Origin: Ramlibacter tataouinensis
GTDB taxonomy: Bacteria > Pseudomonadota > Gammaproteobacteria > Burkholderiales > Burkholderiaceae_C
Reading direction: 5' to 3'
NCBI RefSeq assembly: GCF_027941915.1
Contig: NZ_CP116009.1
Span: 372,001 to 436,000 of the forward strand
DNA: 64,000 bases
In this document: piece after piece, positions 16,977-24,719 of the stretch
How positions within the stretch are numbered: position 1 is the first letter of the stretch
Layout of the letters: the number at the start of each line of letters is the position of its first letter
The notes under the pieces: model-generated
The model's database searches: none
Seen by the model: only the letters and a program-made list of their open reading frames with translations
What the model was told of the DNA's origin: nothing
Position numbers and translations under genes: made by a program

Positions 16977-18019
16977 GGCTGCGGCTCCAGCGTCGGATGC
17001 GGCAGCGCTGGCGCGGAAGCGGCGGCGCGCTCGCTGCGGCCGCGCTCGAAGGCCTTCTGCAGCGCGGGCACGACCCGCATCGGATCGTCGCCCAGGCCGC
17101 GCAGCACGCAGACGCCGTCGGCGCCGGCGCGCGCCGCCTCGCGCACCTGGGCCGCGTCCAGGATGCCGCCGATGGCGACCACCGGCGTGCCGGCCACGCG
17201 CGCCCACCAGGCCAGGTTGTCCAGGCCCTGCGGACGCCAGGGCATGTCCTTGGTGGTGGTCGGCCAGACCGGCCCGCAGGCGACGTAGGCCGGCGCCAGC
17301 GCCCGCGCGCGGCACAGTTCCCAGACCGCGTGCGAGCTGATGCCCAGCGCCAGGCCGCAGGCGCGCAGTTCGGCCCGCCCGGTCTCGCCCAGGGCCAGCA
17401 GGTCCTCCTGCCCCAGGTGGACGGCAGTGGCGCCGAGTTCGGCGGCGAGGCGCCAGTGGTCGTTGATGAACAGCCGGGCGCCGTGGTCGCGAGCCGCGGC
17501 GACGCTCTCGCGCACGGCCGCGGCGAGGACCGCTTGCCAGCGCGCATCGGCATCGGCCGGCCGCTTCAGGCGCAGCTGCACGGTGCGCACGCCCGCCTCC
17601 AGCACCTGGCGCACCCGCAACGCGCTGTCGACGATGGCATAGATGCCCAGCGGTGCGCCCTCCGCGGTGGGCGGGCGCAAGGGCTCCGGCGGCGCTTCGC
17701 CCCAGGACAGCAGCGGCAGCGCACCGAAGGCGAGCAGCAGGGCATCGGCGGCGACATGGCCCTGCCCGCGCTGCGCCTCCCAGGCACGCTCCAGCGTGTC
17801 GGCGTTGGTGGGCGCGGCCGATCGCACCCAGCCGCGTGCATGGCTGCTGTCAAGCCAATGCAGCGTCGGGTCATCCGAGCCCCCGGCCGCCGCCTGCACC
17901 AGCACGGCGGCCGCGCCCTCGGCACGCAGGCGTCCGGCTTGTTCCACCGGCTCGACACCCGCAGCCGGGTCCACCACGCGGACGGGCTGGCGTGGATCGC
18001 TGTTGGCCTCTAGCGGCAT
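16973..18019 (-). CDS. thiE: Thiamine-phosphate synthase with long N-terminal extension
   Basis: Joins HMP-pyrophosphate and thiazole phosphate to thiamine phosphate. The C-terminal ~220 residues are a ThiE barrel: LGIYAIVDS, TVQLRLKRP, FINDHWRLAAELGATAVHLGQEDL, GISSHAVWELCRA, YVACGPVWPTTTKD and VVAIGGILDAAQV. The 348-residue total is much longer than a lone ThiE (~210). The first ~120 residues are not ThiE; they read AEGAAAVLVQAAAGG and GHVAADALLLAFG, faintly like the second half of a ThiD kinase, but lack catalytic residues. Start at 18019 is supported by GGGAGAGG upstream. It lies 41 bp below thiD. Confidence 0.9.
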   Translation of the reverse strand: MPLEANSDPRQPVRVVDPAAGVEPVEQAGRLRAEGAAAVLVQAAAGGSDDPTLHWLDSSHARGWVRSAAPTNADTLERAWEAQRGQGHVAADALLLAFGALPLLSWGEAPPEPLRPPTAEGAPLGIYAIVDSALRVRQVLEAGVRTVQLRLKRPADADARWQAVLAAAVRESVAAARDHGARLFINDHWRLAAELGATAVHLGQEDLLALGETGRAELRACGLALGISSHAVWELCRARALAPAYVACGPVWPTTTKDMPWRPQGLDNLAWWARVAGTPVVAIGGILDAAQVREAARAGADGVCVLRGLGDDPMRVVPALQKAFERGRSERAAASAPALPHPTLEPQP

Positions 18020-18060
18020 CGTCGCCCCTCTCCCAAGAGTTGTCAGGTGCTGCCACCCCA

Positions 18061-18906
18061 TTACGGCAGCGCGAACAGCCGCATGGCCTGCGGCTCGTGC
18101 CCGTGGTTCAGCGGCCCGCTGCCGGCGCCGGTGCGCACGCCCGCGCCGGCCTGCAGCGCTCCCCGCACGAAGGCGCGAGCCTGCTGCACGGCTTGCGGCA
18201 AGCCGGCGCCGAGCGCGAGATGGGCCGCGATCGCGCTCGAGAGGGTGCAGCCGGTGCCATGCGTGTTGGCGGTGGCGATGCGCGGCGCGCGCATCCACAG
18301 CGGATCGCCACCGTGCATCAGCAACAGGTCGCTGACCGTCTCGCCGGCCAGGTGGCCGCCCTTGAGCAGCACGGCTTGCGCGCCCAGGGCGAGCAGCTCG
18401 CGCGCGGCGGCTTCCATGTCGGCCTCCGAGCGCAGCGGCTTGTCGACCAGCAGCGCCGCCTCGTCCAGGTTGGGCGTGACCAGCCCCGTGCGCGGAAACA
18501 GCTCGCGCACCAGCGAGGCCACCGCCGCCGGGTCGATCAGCGTGGCGCCGCTGGTGGCGACCATCACCGGGTCGAGCACGACGGCGCGCAGCCGATGGCG
18601 GTCGATCGCGGCGGCAACCGCCTGCACCGTGGCTTGCGAATGCAGCATGCCGATCTTGACGGCGTCGACGCCGATGTCCTCGACCACCGCATCGATCTGC
18701 TCGGCCAGCATGTCCAGCGGCACGGCATGGATGGCGCGCACGCCGGTGGTGTTCTGGGCGGTCAGCGCCGTGATGGCCGTCATGCCGAAGCAGCCCAGCG
18801 CGGCGAAGGTCTTGAGGTCGGCCTGCACGCCCGCGCCGCCGCCGGAGTCGGAACCGGCGATCGACAGCACGCGCGGATAGCGGGCGGAGAAAACGGGAGC
18901 TTGCAT
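18061..18906 (-). CDS. thiD: Hydroxymethylpyrimidine/phosphomethylpyrimidine kinase
   Basis: Phosphorylates HMP and HMP-P to HMP-PP for thiamine synthesis. The 281-residue ribokinase-fold protein has VLSIAGSDSGGGAGVQADLKT near the N-terminus, GMTAITALTAQNT, DPVMVATSGA, TPNLDEAALL, and the anion-hole/catalytic NTHGTGCTLSSAIAAHLALG. The ATG at 18906 has GAAGGA six bases upstream. That ribosome site can pair with an upstream TCCTTCG (see the expression-platform entry), which fits control by the TPP riboswitch. First gene of thiDEOSG. Confidence 0.95.
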   Translation of the reverse strand: MQAPVFSARYPRVLSIAGSDSGGGAGVQADLKTFAALGCFGMTAITALTAQNTTGVRAIHAVPLDMLAEQIDAVVEDIGVDAVKIGMLHSQATVQAVAAAIDRHRLRAVVLDPVMVATSGATLIDPAAVASLVRELFPRTGLVTPNLDEAALLVDKPLRSEADMEAAARELLALGAQAVLLKGGHLAGETVSDLLLMHGGDPLWMRAPRIATANTHGTGCTLSSAIAAHLALGAGLPQAVQQARAFVRGALQAGAGVRTGAGSGPLNHGHEPQAMRLFALP

Positions 18907-18912
18907 CGGACG

Positions 18913-18944
18913 TCCTTCGCGGGCCACACGGGTGCTCCGAAGGA
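18913..18944 (-). promoter_or_regulatory. Shine-Dalgarno-sequestering hairpin of the thiD leader
   Basis: On the minus strand TCCTTCG (18944-18938) is perfectly complementary to CGAAGGA (18919-18913), which contains the thiD ribosome-binding site. The loop contains GAGCACCC, nearly the same as the 3' P1 strand of the riboswitch (GAGCACC), and could pair instead with the 5' GGGTGC of the aptamer when TPP is absent. This is the expected layout of a translational OFF switch. Pairing is seen; the switching model is inference. Confidence 0.6.
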
Positions 18945-18979
18945 GGTCCATCCGCGGCCCAGGACAGGCCGTGCAACGG

Positions 18980-19059
18980 TGCTCTTCTTACGCCGGTTCG
19001 AACCGGTTCAAGTTCGCGGGTCTGGATCTCAGCACGCCATGCGCGTGCACCCCGGAGCA
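18980..19059 (-). ncRNA. TPP riboswitch (THI element)
   Basis: On the minus strand the conserved TPP-aptamer blocks occur in order: P1 5' strand TGCTC, GGGGTGC, a P2 hairpin (CACGC/GCGTG), GCTGAGA, ACCCGCGAAC, then TTGAACCGG...CCGGCGTAAGAAG and the P1 3' strand GAGCA. P1 arms (18980-18984 and 19055-19059) are exactly complementary. It lies 74 bases upstream of the thiD start and heads thiDEOSG, so it should repress the operon when thiamine pyrophosphate is plentiful. Confidence 0.93.
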
Positions 19060-19123
19060 GCGGCGATTGTGGCACAGGGGGCGGGCCCGCTGGCCCGCTG
19101 CGACGCTCGGCCGGGAACCGGCT

Positions 19124-19657
19124 TCAACGCTTGCCCATGAAGGCGCCGAGCATCTGCTCGGTCTGCTTGTGCATCTGCTCCTGCATCTTCTCGAACATGG
19201 TGCGCGACTGCTCGACGTAGCTGCCCATCAGCCCCTGCATCAGCGGGTTCTGCATGTTCATGAACTGGGCCCACATCTCCGGCGTGAACTGCGTGGACTG
19301 CTCGGCCAGCTTCGCCTGGATGTCGGTGAACGCCTGCACGTTCTTCTCGAGGTAGGCGCCCATGAAGCCCTGCGCGGCGTGCCCGTAGAAGCGGATGATG
19401 TTGGCCAGCGCCGCCTCGCTGAACATGGGCGCGCCGCCCGCCTCTTCCTCCAGGATGATCTGCAGCAGGATGCTGCGCGTCAGGTCCTCGCTGGTCCTGG
19501 CATCGCGCACCAGGAAGGGCTCGCCCTGCATCACCAGCCGCTTGACCTCGGCCAGGGTGATGTAGGTGGAGGTGTCGGTGTCGTACAGCCGCCGGTTGGG
19601 GTACTTCTTGATCACGCGCTTCGAGGGCGCGGCAGAAGCGGCTTTCTTGCTTTGCAC
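19124..19657 (-). CDS. phaR: Polyhydroxyalkanoate synthesis regulator PhaR
   Basis: DNA-binding repressor of phasin genes that also binds PHB granules. The 177-residue product has the N-terminal PHB_acc_N domain RVIKKYPNRRLYDTDTSTY (about residues 14-32) followed by ITLAEVKRLVMQGE, and two PHB accumulation repeats (FGHAAQGFMGAYLEKN-type helices). The C-terminal tail is Met/Gln-rich (MFEKMQEQMHKQTEQM), typical of PhaR. The GTG start at 19657 is preferred because AGGAGGAG lies 8 bases upstream; an ATG 21 codons earlier lacks such a site. Confidence 0.93.
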   Translation of the reverse strand: MQSKKAASAAPSKRVIKKYPNRRLYDTDTSTYITLAEVKRLVMQGEPFLVRDARTSEDLTRSILLQIILEEEAGGAPMFSEAALANIIRFYGHAAQGFMGAYLEKNVQAFTDIQAKLAEQSTQFTPEMWAQFMNMQNPLMQGLMGSYVEQSRTMFEKMQEQMHKQTEQMLGAFMGKR

Positions 19658-19723
19658 GAGGCGGACTCCTCCTGGATTCTTTGCGGCTTTGCCGGTGTGC
19701 ACGCGCATGCCGCAGTGCAAAAG

Positions 19724-19729
19724 ATTCTA
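19724..19729 (-). promoter_or_regulatory. Candidate -10 element for phaR
   Basis: TAGAAT on the minus strand, 66 bases upstream of the phaR GTG start and between phaR and tRNA-Val. No good -35 hexamer is seen at 17 bp. Confidence 0.35.
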
Positions 19730-19794
19730 GGAAGGCCGCCTTCGCACGGGCCCGCAGGTTTACCCTACGGTGCACCGGAAGCGGTTCGGAAAAT

Positions 19795-19870
19795 TGGTAG
19801 GCGCGATTGGACTCGAACCAACGACCCCCACCATGTCAAGGTGGTGCTCTAACCAGCTGAGCTACGCGCC
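19795..19870 (-). tRNA. tRNA-Val (anticodon GAC)
   Basis: A 76-nt tRNA on the minus strand. Acceptor arms GGCGCGT and the matching CGCGCCT end in ACCA with CCA encoded. The anticodon stem CCACC/GGTGG encloses loop TTGACAT, anticodon GAC (Val, GUC/GUU). D-arm GCTCAGCTGGTTAGAGC and T-arm GGTTCGAGTCC are normal. It sits between relA and phaR. Confidence 0.98.
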
Positions 19871-19891
19871 TGAGTTCGTTCGAGAGGCGTG

Positions 19892-19900
19892 ATTATAGCA
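19892..19900 (-). promoter_or_regulatory. Extended -10 promoter of tRNA-Val inside the relA 3' flank
   Basis: On the minus strand TGCTATAAT is a near-perfect extended -10, ending 21 bp before the tRNA 5' end (19870). The -35 position, 17 bp further, falls within the last codons of relA (stop at 19914) and is weak. The tRNA can thus be made independently of relA. Confidence 0.7.
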
Positions 19901-19913
19901 GAGGGAAACGGCG

Positions 19914-22121
19914 TCATCGCCGGCGCGCCGCGATCACGCCGGCGACATCGAGCACCAGGTTCATCACGCGCGCCAGCCGGCCGGAATCGGCGATCTCGAC
20001 GGTGAACGTCATCCAGGCCGTGCCCTTGAGCGTCTGCGTCTGCACGCCCACCACGTTCATCTTCTCCTTGGCGAACACCTCCGAGATGTCGCGCAGCAGG
20101 CCCTGCCGGTCGGCCGCTTCGACCGTGACGTCGACCGGATACAGCGCGGCCTCGCCCGCCTTCGGCCGGCCCCATTCGACCTCGATCACGCGCTCCGGTG
20201 CGCGCCCGGCGATCTCGCGGAAGTTGCTGCAGTCGCGCCGGTGCACGCTCACGCCCTTGCCGCGCGTGACGAAGCCGGCGATGTCGTCGGGTGGCGCCGG
20301 CTTGCAGCAACGCGCGAGCTGGGTCATGAGCGAGTCGACGCCGACCACCAGCACGCCGCCCTTGGGCGACTTCTCGGTCGGCCGCGATTTCTTCAGCAGC
20401 AGGTACTCGTCCTGCGGCAGCGGCGGCTCGGCGGGCTTGAAGGCCGCCTCGACCTGGCGCAGCGAGAACTCCTCCTTGCCGACGGCGACGAACAGGTCGT
20501 CGGCACTCCTGAAGCCCAGTTGCCCGGCCAGGTCGCCCAGCTTGAGCGAGGTGCGGCCCTCGCGCTGCAGCAGCTTCTCCACCGCTTCCTTGCCGCGCGC
20601 CAGCGTCTCGGCCCGGGCCTGCTCGTTGAACCAGGCCCGCACCTTGGACTTGGCCCGGTGGCTGGCCAGGAAGCCCAGCTCCGGGTTGAGCCAGTCGCGC
20701 GACGGCCCGCCCTCCTTCGCGGCGACGACCTCCACGGTCTGGCCGTTCTGCAGCGGCGTGTTCAGCGTCACCATCGCGCCATCGACCCGCGCGCCGCGGC
20801 AGCGATGGCCCAGGCTGGTGTGGACGGTGTAGGCGAAGTCCACCGGTGTCGCGCCCTGCGGCAGTTCCACGATCTGCGCGTTGGGCGTCAGCACGTAGAT
20901 GCGGTCCTCGAACAGGCCCTGACCGGCGCCGGCGAGGTCGCGCTCCCAGGCCAGCAGTTGCCGCAGCACCGCGAGCTTGGCGTCGTACTCGCCCGCGGCG
21001 CTCACGCCGCCGTAGCCCTTGGCGCCCGCCTCCTTGTAAGCCCAGTGGGCGGCGACGCCATGCTCGGCGTACTCGTGCATGGACTGGGTGCGGATCTGGA
21101 TCTCGATCGCGCGGCTGGCCTCGTCGCGCACCACGGTGTGCAGCGACTGGTAGCCGTTGGGCTTGGGCTTGGCGATGTAGTCGTCGAACTCCGAGGAGAT
21201 GGACTCGAACTGCTCGTGCACCCACGACAGCGTGGCGTAGCAGTCGCGCACTTCCGGCACGATCACCCGCAGCGCGCGGATGTCGAACACCTCCTCGAAG
21301 TCGAGCGACTTGCCGCGCATCTTCTTGACGATGCTGTAGATGTGCTTGGGTCGCCCCTGCACCTGGGCGGCGATGCCCTGGGCCTTCAGTTCCCGCTCCA
21401 GCCGCTGGCGCAGCTGCTCGACGAAGACCTCGCGCTCGCCGCGCTTCTCGTCCAGCAGCCGCGCGACCTGGTGGTAGGTCTCGGGCTCCAGGAAACGGAA
21501 CGCCAGGTCCTCCATTTCCCACTTGATCTGCCACACGCCCAGCCGGTTGGCCAGCGGCGCGAAGACGGTCAGCGCCTCGCGCGCGACCGCCGCGGGCGGC
21601 ACCGTCTTGCGCGCCGCGTGCCAGCGCAGCGACTGCAGGCGCGAAGCCAGCCGCAGCATCACGACACGCAGGTCGCGCGAGAACGCCAGCAGCATCTTGC
21701 GCACGTTCTCGGTCTGGTCCTGCGGGCTTTCGGTCGGCTTGTGGGCCTCCTCGCCGGACGAGCGGGCCTGGCGCTGCACGCGCACCAGCGCCGTGGTCTC
21801 CACCGCCAGCGCCGCGTAGCTCTCGCCGAAGGCCTTGGCGATCACCTCCTGCGGCCGGTTCAGGTACTGGCAGGCATAGACCAGGTAGCTGGCGGCCTGC
21901 ATGGCCTCCGAGCCGCCCATCGACTTGAGGATGGCGGCGACGCCGTCGGCATGGCCCAGCGTGTTCTCGCCGGTGTCCAGCAGCTCGCCGGCGATCAGCG
22001 GCTCGGCGAAGGCGCGCGCCCGCGCCAGCGCATCGGCCTGCCGGGGCAACGCCTGCTCGGCCGCGGCCACCAGCTCGGGAACCACACCGCCCTGCGCCGG
22101 TTCGGCCGTCTGGCGCTTCAT
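19914..22121 (-). CDS. relA: (p)ppGpp synthetase RelA
   Basis: Ribosome-associated alarmone synthetase of the stringent response. The 735-residue protein has the RSH order: N-terminal pseudo-hydrolase region, synthetase domain, TGS, helical/zinc-finger-type region (LARCCKPAPPDDIAGF) and C-terminal ACT. The synthetase shows RPKHIYSIVKKM, FDIRALRVIVPEVRDCYATL and EFDDYIAKPKPNGYQSLHT; the EFDD (EXDD) motif marks monofunctional RelA. The hydrolase region lacks the HDxxED motif (it reads YLVYACQYLN there), so no ppGpp hydrolysis is expected; a SpoT must be elsewhere. The ATG at 22121 overlaps the upstream hydrolase stop by 4 bp. Confidence 0.95.
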   Translation of the reverse strand: MKRQTAEPAQGGVVPELVAAAEQALPRQADALARARAFAEPLIAGELLDTGENTLGHADGVAAILKSMGGSEAMQAASYLVYACQYLNRPQEVIAKAFGESYAALAVETTALVRVQRQARSSGEEAHKPTESPQDQTENVRKMLLAFSRDLRVVMLRLASRLQSLRWHAARKTVPPAAVAREALTVFAPLANRLGVWQIKWEMEDLAFRFLEPETYHQVARLLDEKRGEREVFVEQLRQRLERELKAQGIAAQVQGRPKHIYSIVKKMRGKSLDFEEVFDIRALRVIVPEVRDCYATLSWVHEQFESISSEFDDYIAKPKPNGYQSLHTVVRDEASRAIEIQIRTQSMHEYAEHGVAAHWAYKEAGAKGYGGVSAAGEYDAKLAVLRQLLAWERDLAGAGQGLFEDRIYVLTPNAQIVELPQGATPVDFAYTVHTSLGHRCRGARVDGAMVTLNTPLQNGQTVEVVAAKEGGPSRDWLNPELGFLASHRAKSKVRAWFNEQARAETLARGKEAVEKLLQREGRTSLKLGDLAGQLGFRSADDLFVAVGKEEFSLRQVEAAFKPAEPPLPQDEYLLLKKSRPTEKSPKGGVLVVGVDSLMTQLARCCKPAPPDDIAGFVTRGKGVSVHRRDCSNFREIAGRAPERVIEVEWGRPKAGEAALYPVDVTVEAADRQGLLRDISEVFAKEKMNVVGVQTQTLKGTAWMTFTVEIADSGRLARVMNLVLDVAGVIAARRR

Positions 22122-23023
22122 GGCTGCAGCAGGAAGGACACCGCGACCTCGACCTGGTCCGGCGCGACGAAGGTGGGCGCATGGCCCACGCCCTCGAACT
22201 CGACCAGCCGCGCGCGCGGGCCGCGCCGCGTCATCTCGTCGGCCGTCTCGCGCGTGAGCAGGTCCGATTGGGCGCCACGGACCAGCAGCGTGCGGCCAGT
22301 GATGGCGTCGTAGAGCGCCCACAGCGCGGCCTGGCCCTGCTCGGCGTCGCGGGCCGTCATGGCCCGCATCGGCACGGCGATGGCCGGGTCGTAGTGCAAG
22401 GTCAGGCCACCGTCGGCCGCTTCACGCACCATCGGGCGCGACAACGCCAGCCACTGCTCGGGCGTGTGCGGCCCGAAGCTGGCGGAGATGCGCCACATCG
22501 CATCGGCCGCCTCCTGCAGCGTGGCGAACCGGCCGGCCTGGCCGAGGTAGGTTCCGATCCGCTCGAGTGCCTGCCACTGGATCACCGGCCCAACGTCGTT
22601 GAGCAGCAGGCGCTTGACGGGCACCGGCAGCGGCAGGCGGGGCGTGCCGGCGACGGCCATGCCGATCAGCCCGCCCATGCTGGTGCCGCACCAGGACAGG
22701 TCGCGCACCGGCGCCTGCGCATGCAGCTGCGCGAGCAGCGCCAGCATGTCGGCGGCGTAGGTGGGCAGCACGTAGCCCTGCGGGCTCTTCAGCCAATCGC
22801 TGCGGCCGCGTCCGACCACGTCGGGGCAGACCACCCGCAGCGGATCCGGACTTCGCGCCAGCAGGGCCTGGGCCAGCACGTCGAAGTCGCGGCCCTGACG
22901 GGACAGGCCGTGCACGCAGACGACGACCCGTTCAGCCGAGGCATCGCCCCAGCTCCAGTACGCCATCCGATGGCCGCCATCCGGGTCGGTGCAGGGTACG
23001 TAGTTGAGCGTAGGAGAGGCCAT
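22118..23023 (-). CDS. Alpha/beta-fold hydrolase
   Basis: 301-residue serine hydrolase of unknown substrate. The oxyanion strand reads VVVCVHGLSRQGRDF (about residues 33-47), the nucleophile elbow is WCGTSMGG (Ser about residue 110), and the late histidine is in FEGVGHAPTF near the C-terminus, with an Asp in VRGAQSDLLT. Start at 23023 (MASPTLNYVP) is chosen because upstream codons have no ribosome site. The stop overlaps the relA start by 4 bp, so relA translation may be coupled to it. It is divergent from a 3-hydroxybutyrate dehydrogenase gene 91 bp away. Confidence 0.85.
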   Translation of the reverse strand: MASPTLNYVPCTDPDGGHRMAYWSWGDASAERVVVCVHGLSRQGRDFDVLAQALLARSPDPLRVVCPDVVGRGRSDWLKSPQGYVLPTYAADMLALLAQLHAQAPVRDLSWCGTSMGGLIGMAVAGTPRLPLPVPVKRLLLNDVGPVIQWQALERIGTYLGQAGRFATLQEAADAMWRISASFGPHTPEQWLALSRPMVREAADGGLTLHYDPAIAVPMRAMTARDAEQGQAALWALYDAITGRTLLVRGAQSDLLTRETADEMTRRGPRARLVEFEGVGHAPTFVAPDQVEVAVSFLLQP

Positions 23024-23114
23024 GGAGAAAATCATCCGATACTTCGCGCGGTCGCGTGCCCCGCAGCGCATGCAGGCGTCCAGCGAATCCTACCAACCCC
23101 ATCGGAGACTCCCC

Positions 23115-23885
23115 ATGCTCAGCGGCAAGACAGCCCTCGTGACCGGCTCGACCAGCGGCATCGGCCTCGGCATCGCCAAGGCCCTCGCCCGCCAGGGCGC
23201 CAACATCGTGCTGAATGGCTTCGGCGACGTCGAGGGGCCGAAGGCCGAAGTGGCCCAGCTCGGCGTCAAGGTGGCCTACCACGGGGCCGACATGAGCAAG
23301 CCGGCCGAGATCGAGGACATGATGAAGTCGGCGGCCGCGCAGTTCGGCCGGGTGGATATCCTGGTCAACAACGCCGGCATCCAGCACGTGGCCCGCATCG
23401 AGGACTTCCCGCCCGAGCGCTGGGACGCGATCATCGCCATCAACCTGTCCAGCGCCTTCCATGCCACGCGGCTCGCGCTGCCGGCCATGAAGGCCGCCAA
23501 CTGGGGCCGCATCATCAACGTGGCCTCGGTGCACGGCCTGGTGGCCTCGGCCGAGAAGGCCGCGTACGTCGCCGCCAAGCACGGCATCGTCGGCCTGACC
23601 AAGGTCACCGCGCTCGAGAACGCCACCACCGGCGTCACCTGCAATGCGATCTGCCCCGGCTGGGTGCTGACGCCGCTGGTGCAAAAGCAGGTCGATGCGA
23701 AGGCGCAGGCCAACGGCTGGAGCAACGAGCAGGCGACCAAGGCCCTGCTGGGCGAGAAGGAGCCCTCGCTGCAGTTCACCACGCCCGAGGAGCTGGGCGA
23801 ACTGGCCGTGTTCTTCTGCTCGCCCGCCGCGAACAACGTGCGCGGCGTGGCCTGGAACATGGACGGGGGCTGGGCGGCGCAGTAA
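23115..23885 (+). CDS. D-3-hydroxybutyrate dehydrogenase
   Basis: NAD-dependent short-chain dehydrogenase, 256 residues, interconverting 3-hydroxybutyrate and acetoacetate. Features: TGSTSGIGLGIAKAL cofactor motif near the N-terminus, NNAGIQHVA, catalytic Ser-Tyr-Lys in NVASVHGLVASAEKAAYVAAKHG, and CNAICPGWVLTPLVQKQ. The GIQHV and HGLVASxxKxAYVAAKHG stretches are characteristic of the 3-hydroxybutyrate enzymes rather than generic SDRs. GGAG precedes the ATG at 23115. It would serve breakdown of polyhydroxybutyrate, consistent with phaR 3.5 kb away. Confidence 0.9.
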   Translation: MLSGKTALVTGSTSGIGLGIAKALARQGANIVLNGFGDVEGPKAEVAQLGVKVAYHGADMSKPAEIEDMMKSAAAQFGRVDILVNNAGIQHVARIEDFPPERWDAIIAINLSSAFHATRLALPAMKAANWGRIINVASVHGLVASAEKAAYVAAKHGIVGLTKVTALENATTGVTCNAICPGWVLTPLVQKQVDAKAQANGWSNEQATKALLGEKEPSLQFTTPEELGELAVFFCSPAANNVRGVAWNMDGGWAAQ

Positions 23886-23903
23886 GCCCGCAGGGCGGCT
23901 CGG

Positions 23904-24719
23904 TCAGTCGGCCAGCCGCAGCAGCTGCTCGTGCGAGCACTCGAAGCGCTCCTGGGCCAACTCGTAGTCCCAGCGTTCCACCCGGCACTGCCGGGACTCA
24001 CCGGGCGCCGGCGGGGCCCAGCGCAGCACGTTGACCGAATTCGGTGAGCCGTGCCGCACCCGGCGCGACACGGCCGTTCCCGCCTGCACGCAGAACAGCG
24101 GCCGCGGCGTGCCCGGCACCAGGGCGCCGGCGTCGGCCAGGTAAGGCAGGTGGATGTGGCCGCCCAGCACCAGGTCGGCCCCCGCCGCCGACCAGGCCCG
24201 CAGGGCGGCGTGGCCGCCGTGCAGCCGGTCCGGCTCGTCCTCCGCGCGCATCACGCAGGCCGGCTGGTGCGTGACGACCACCCGCAGTTGACGGCGCTGC
24301 GCGCGCTCCAGCCGCTGCACCACCCGGGCGATTTGCGCCGCCGACACTTCGCCGTCCTTGTGCCGCGCCGGGCGGGTCGTGTTCACGCCCACCAGCAGCA
24401 GGTCGTCGCCTTCGAGCTCGGGCTCCAGTTCCGGCCCGAACGCGGCGCGGTAGCCGCCATACGGATCCAGCGCGCGCGCCGCCAGGTTGAACAGCGGGAT
24501 GTCGTGGTTGCCCGGCAACGCCAGCATGCGCGCGATGCCCAGCGCATCGCAGAAGCTGCGGGCCGCCTCGAACTGGGCCCGGCGGGCCCGCTGGGTGATG
24601 TCGCCGCTGAGCACCAGCACGTCGGGCGCGAGGGCTTCCGACAAACGCTGCAAGGCGGCGACCACCGGCGGATCCTCGGTGCCGAAGTGCGTGTCCGAGA
24701 TGTGCAGCAGCAGGCTCAT
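23904..24719 (-). CDS. Metallophosphoesterase (cyclic-nucleotide phosphodiesterase-like)
   Basis: 271-residue calcineurin-like phosphoesterase with a complete dimetal site: ISDTHFG (residues 7-13), LSGDITQ, LPGNHD, VVVTHQP and GGHIHLPY. The compact one-domain form resembles CpdA/Icc-type enzymes, but the nucleotide preference cannot be told from sequence. The ATG at 24719 overlaps the lipid-kinase stop by 4 bp (ATGA). It is convergent with the 3-hydroxybutyrate dehydrogenase gene, with 18 bp between the stops. Confidence 0.87.
   Translation of the reverse strand: MSLLLHISDTHFGTEDPPVVAALQRLSEALAPDVLVLSGDITQRARRAQFEAARSFCDALGIARMLALPGNHDIPLFNLAARALDPYGGYRAAFGPELEPELEGDDLLLVGVNTTRPARHKDGEVSAAQIARVVQRLERAQRRQLRVVVTHQPACVMRAEDEPDRLHGGHAALRAWSAAGADLVLGGHIHLPYLADAGALVPGTPRPLFCVQAGTAVSRRVRHGSPNSVNVLRWAPPAPGESRQCRVERWDYELAQERFECSHEQLLRLAD

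Noticed and set aside
18061..18951. Upstream ATG at 18951 for thiD
   Set aside because: It adds 15 non-conserved residues and lies within the regulatory hairpin region, while the ATG at 18906 has a strong GAAGGA site.
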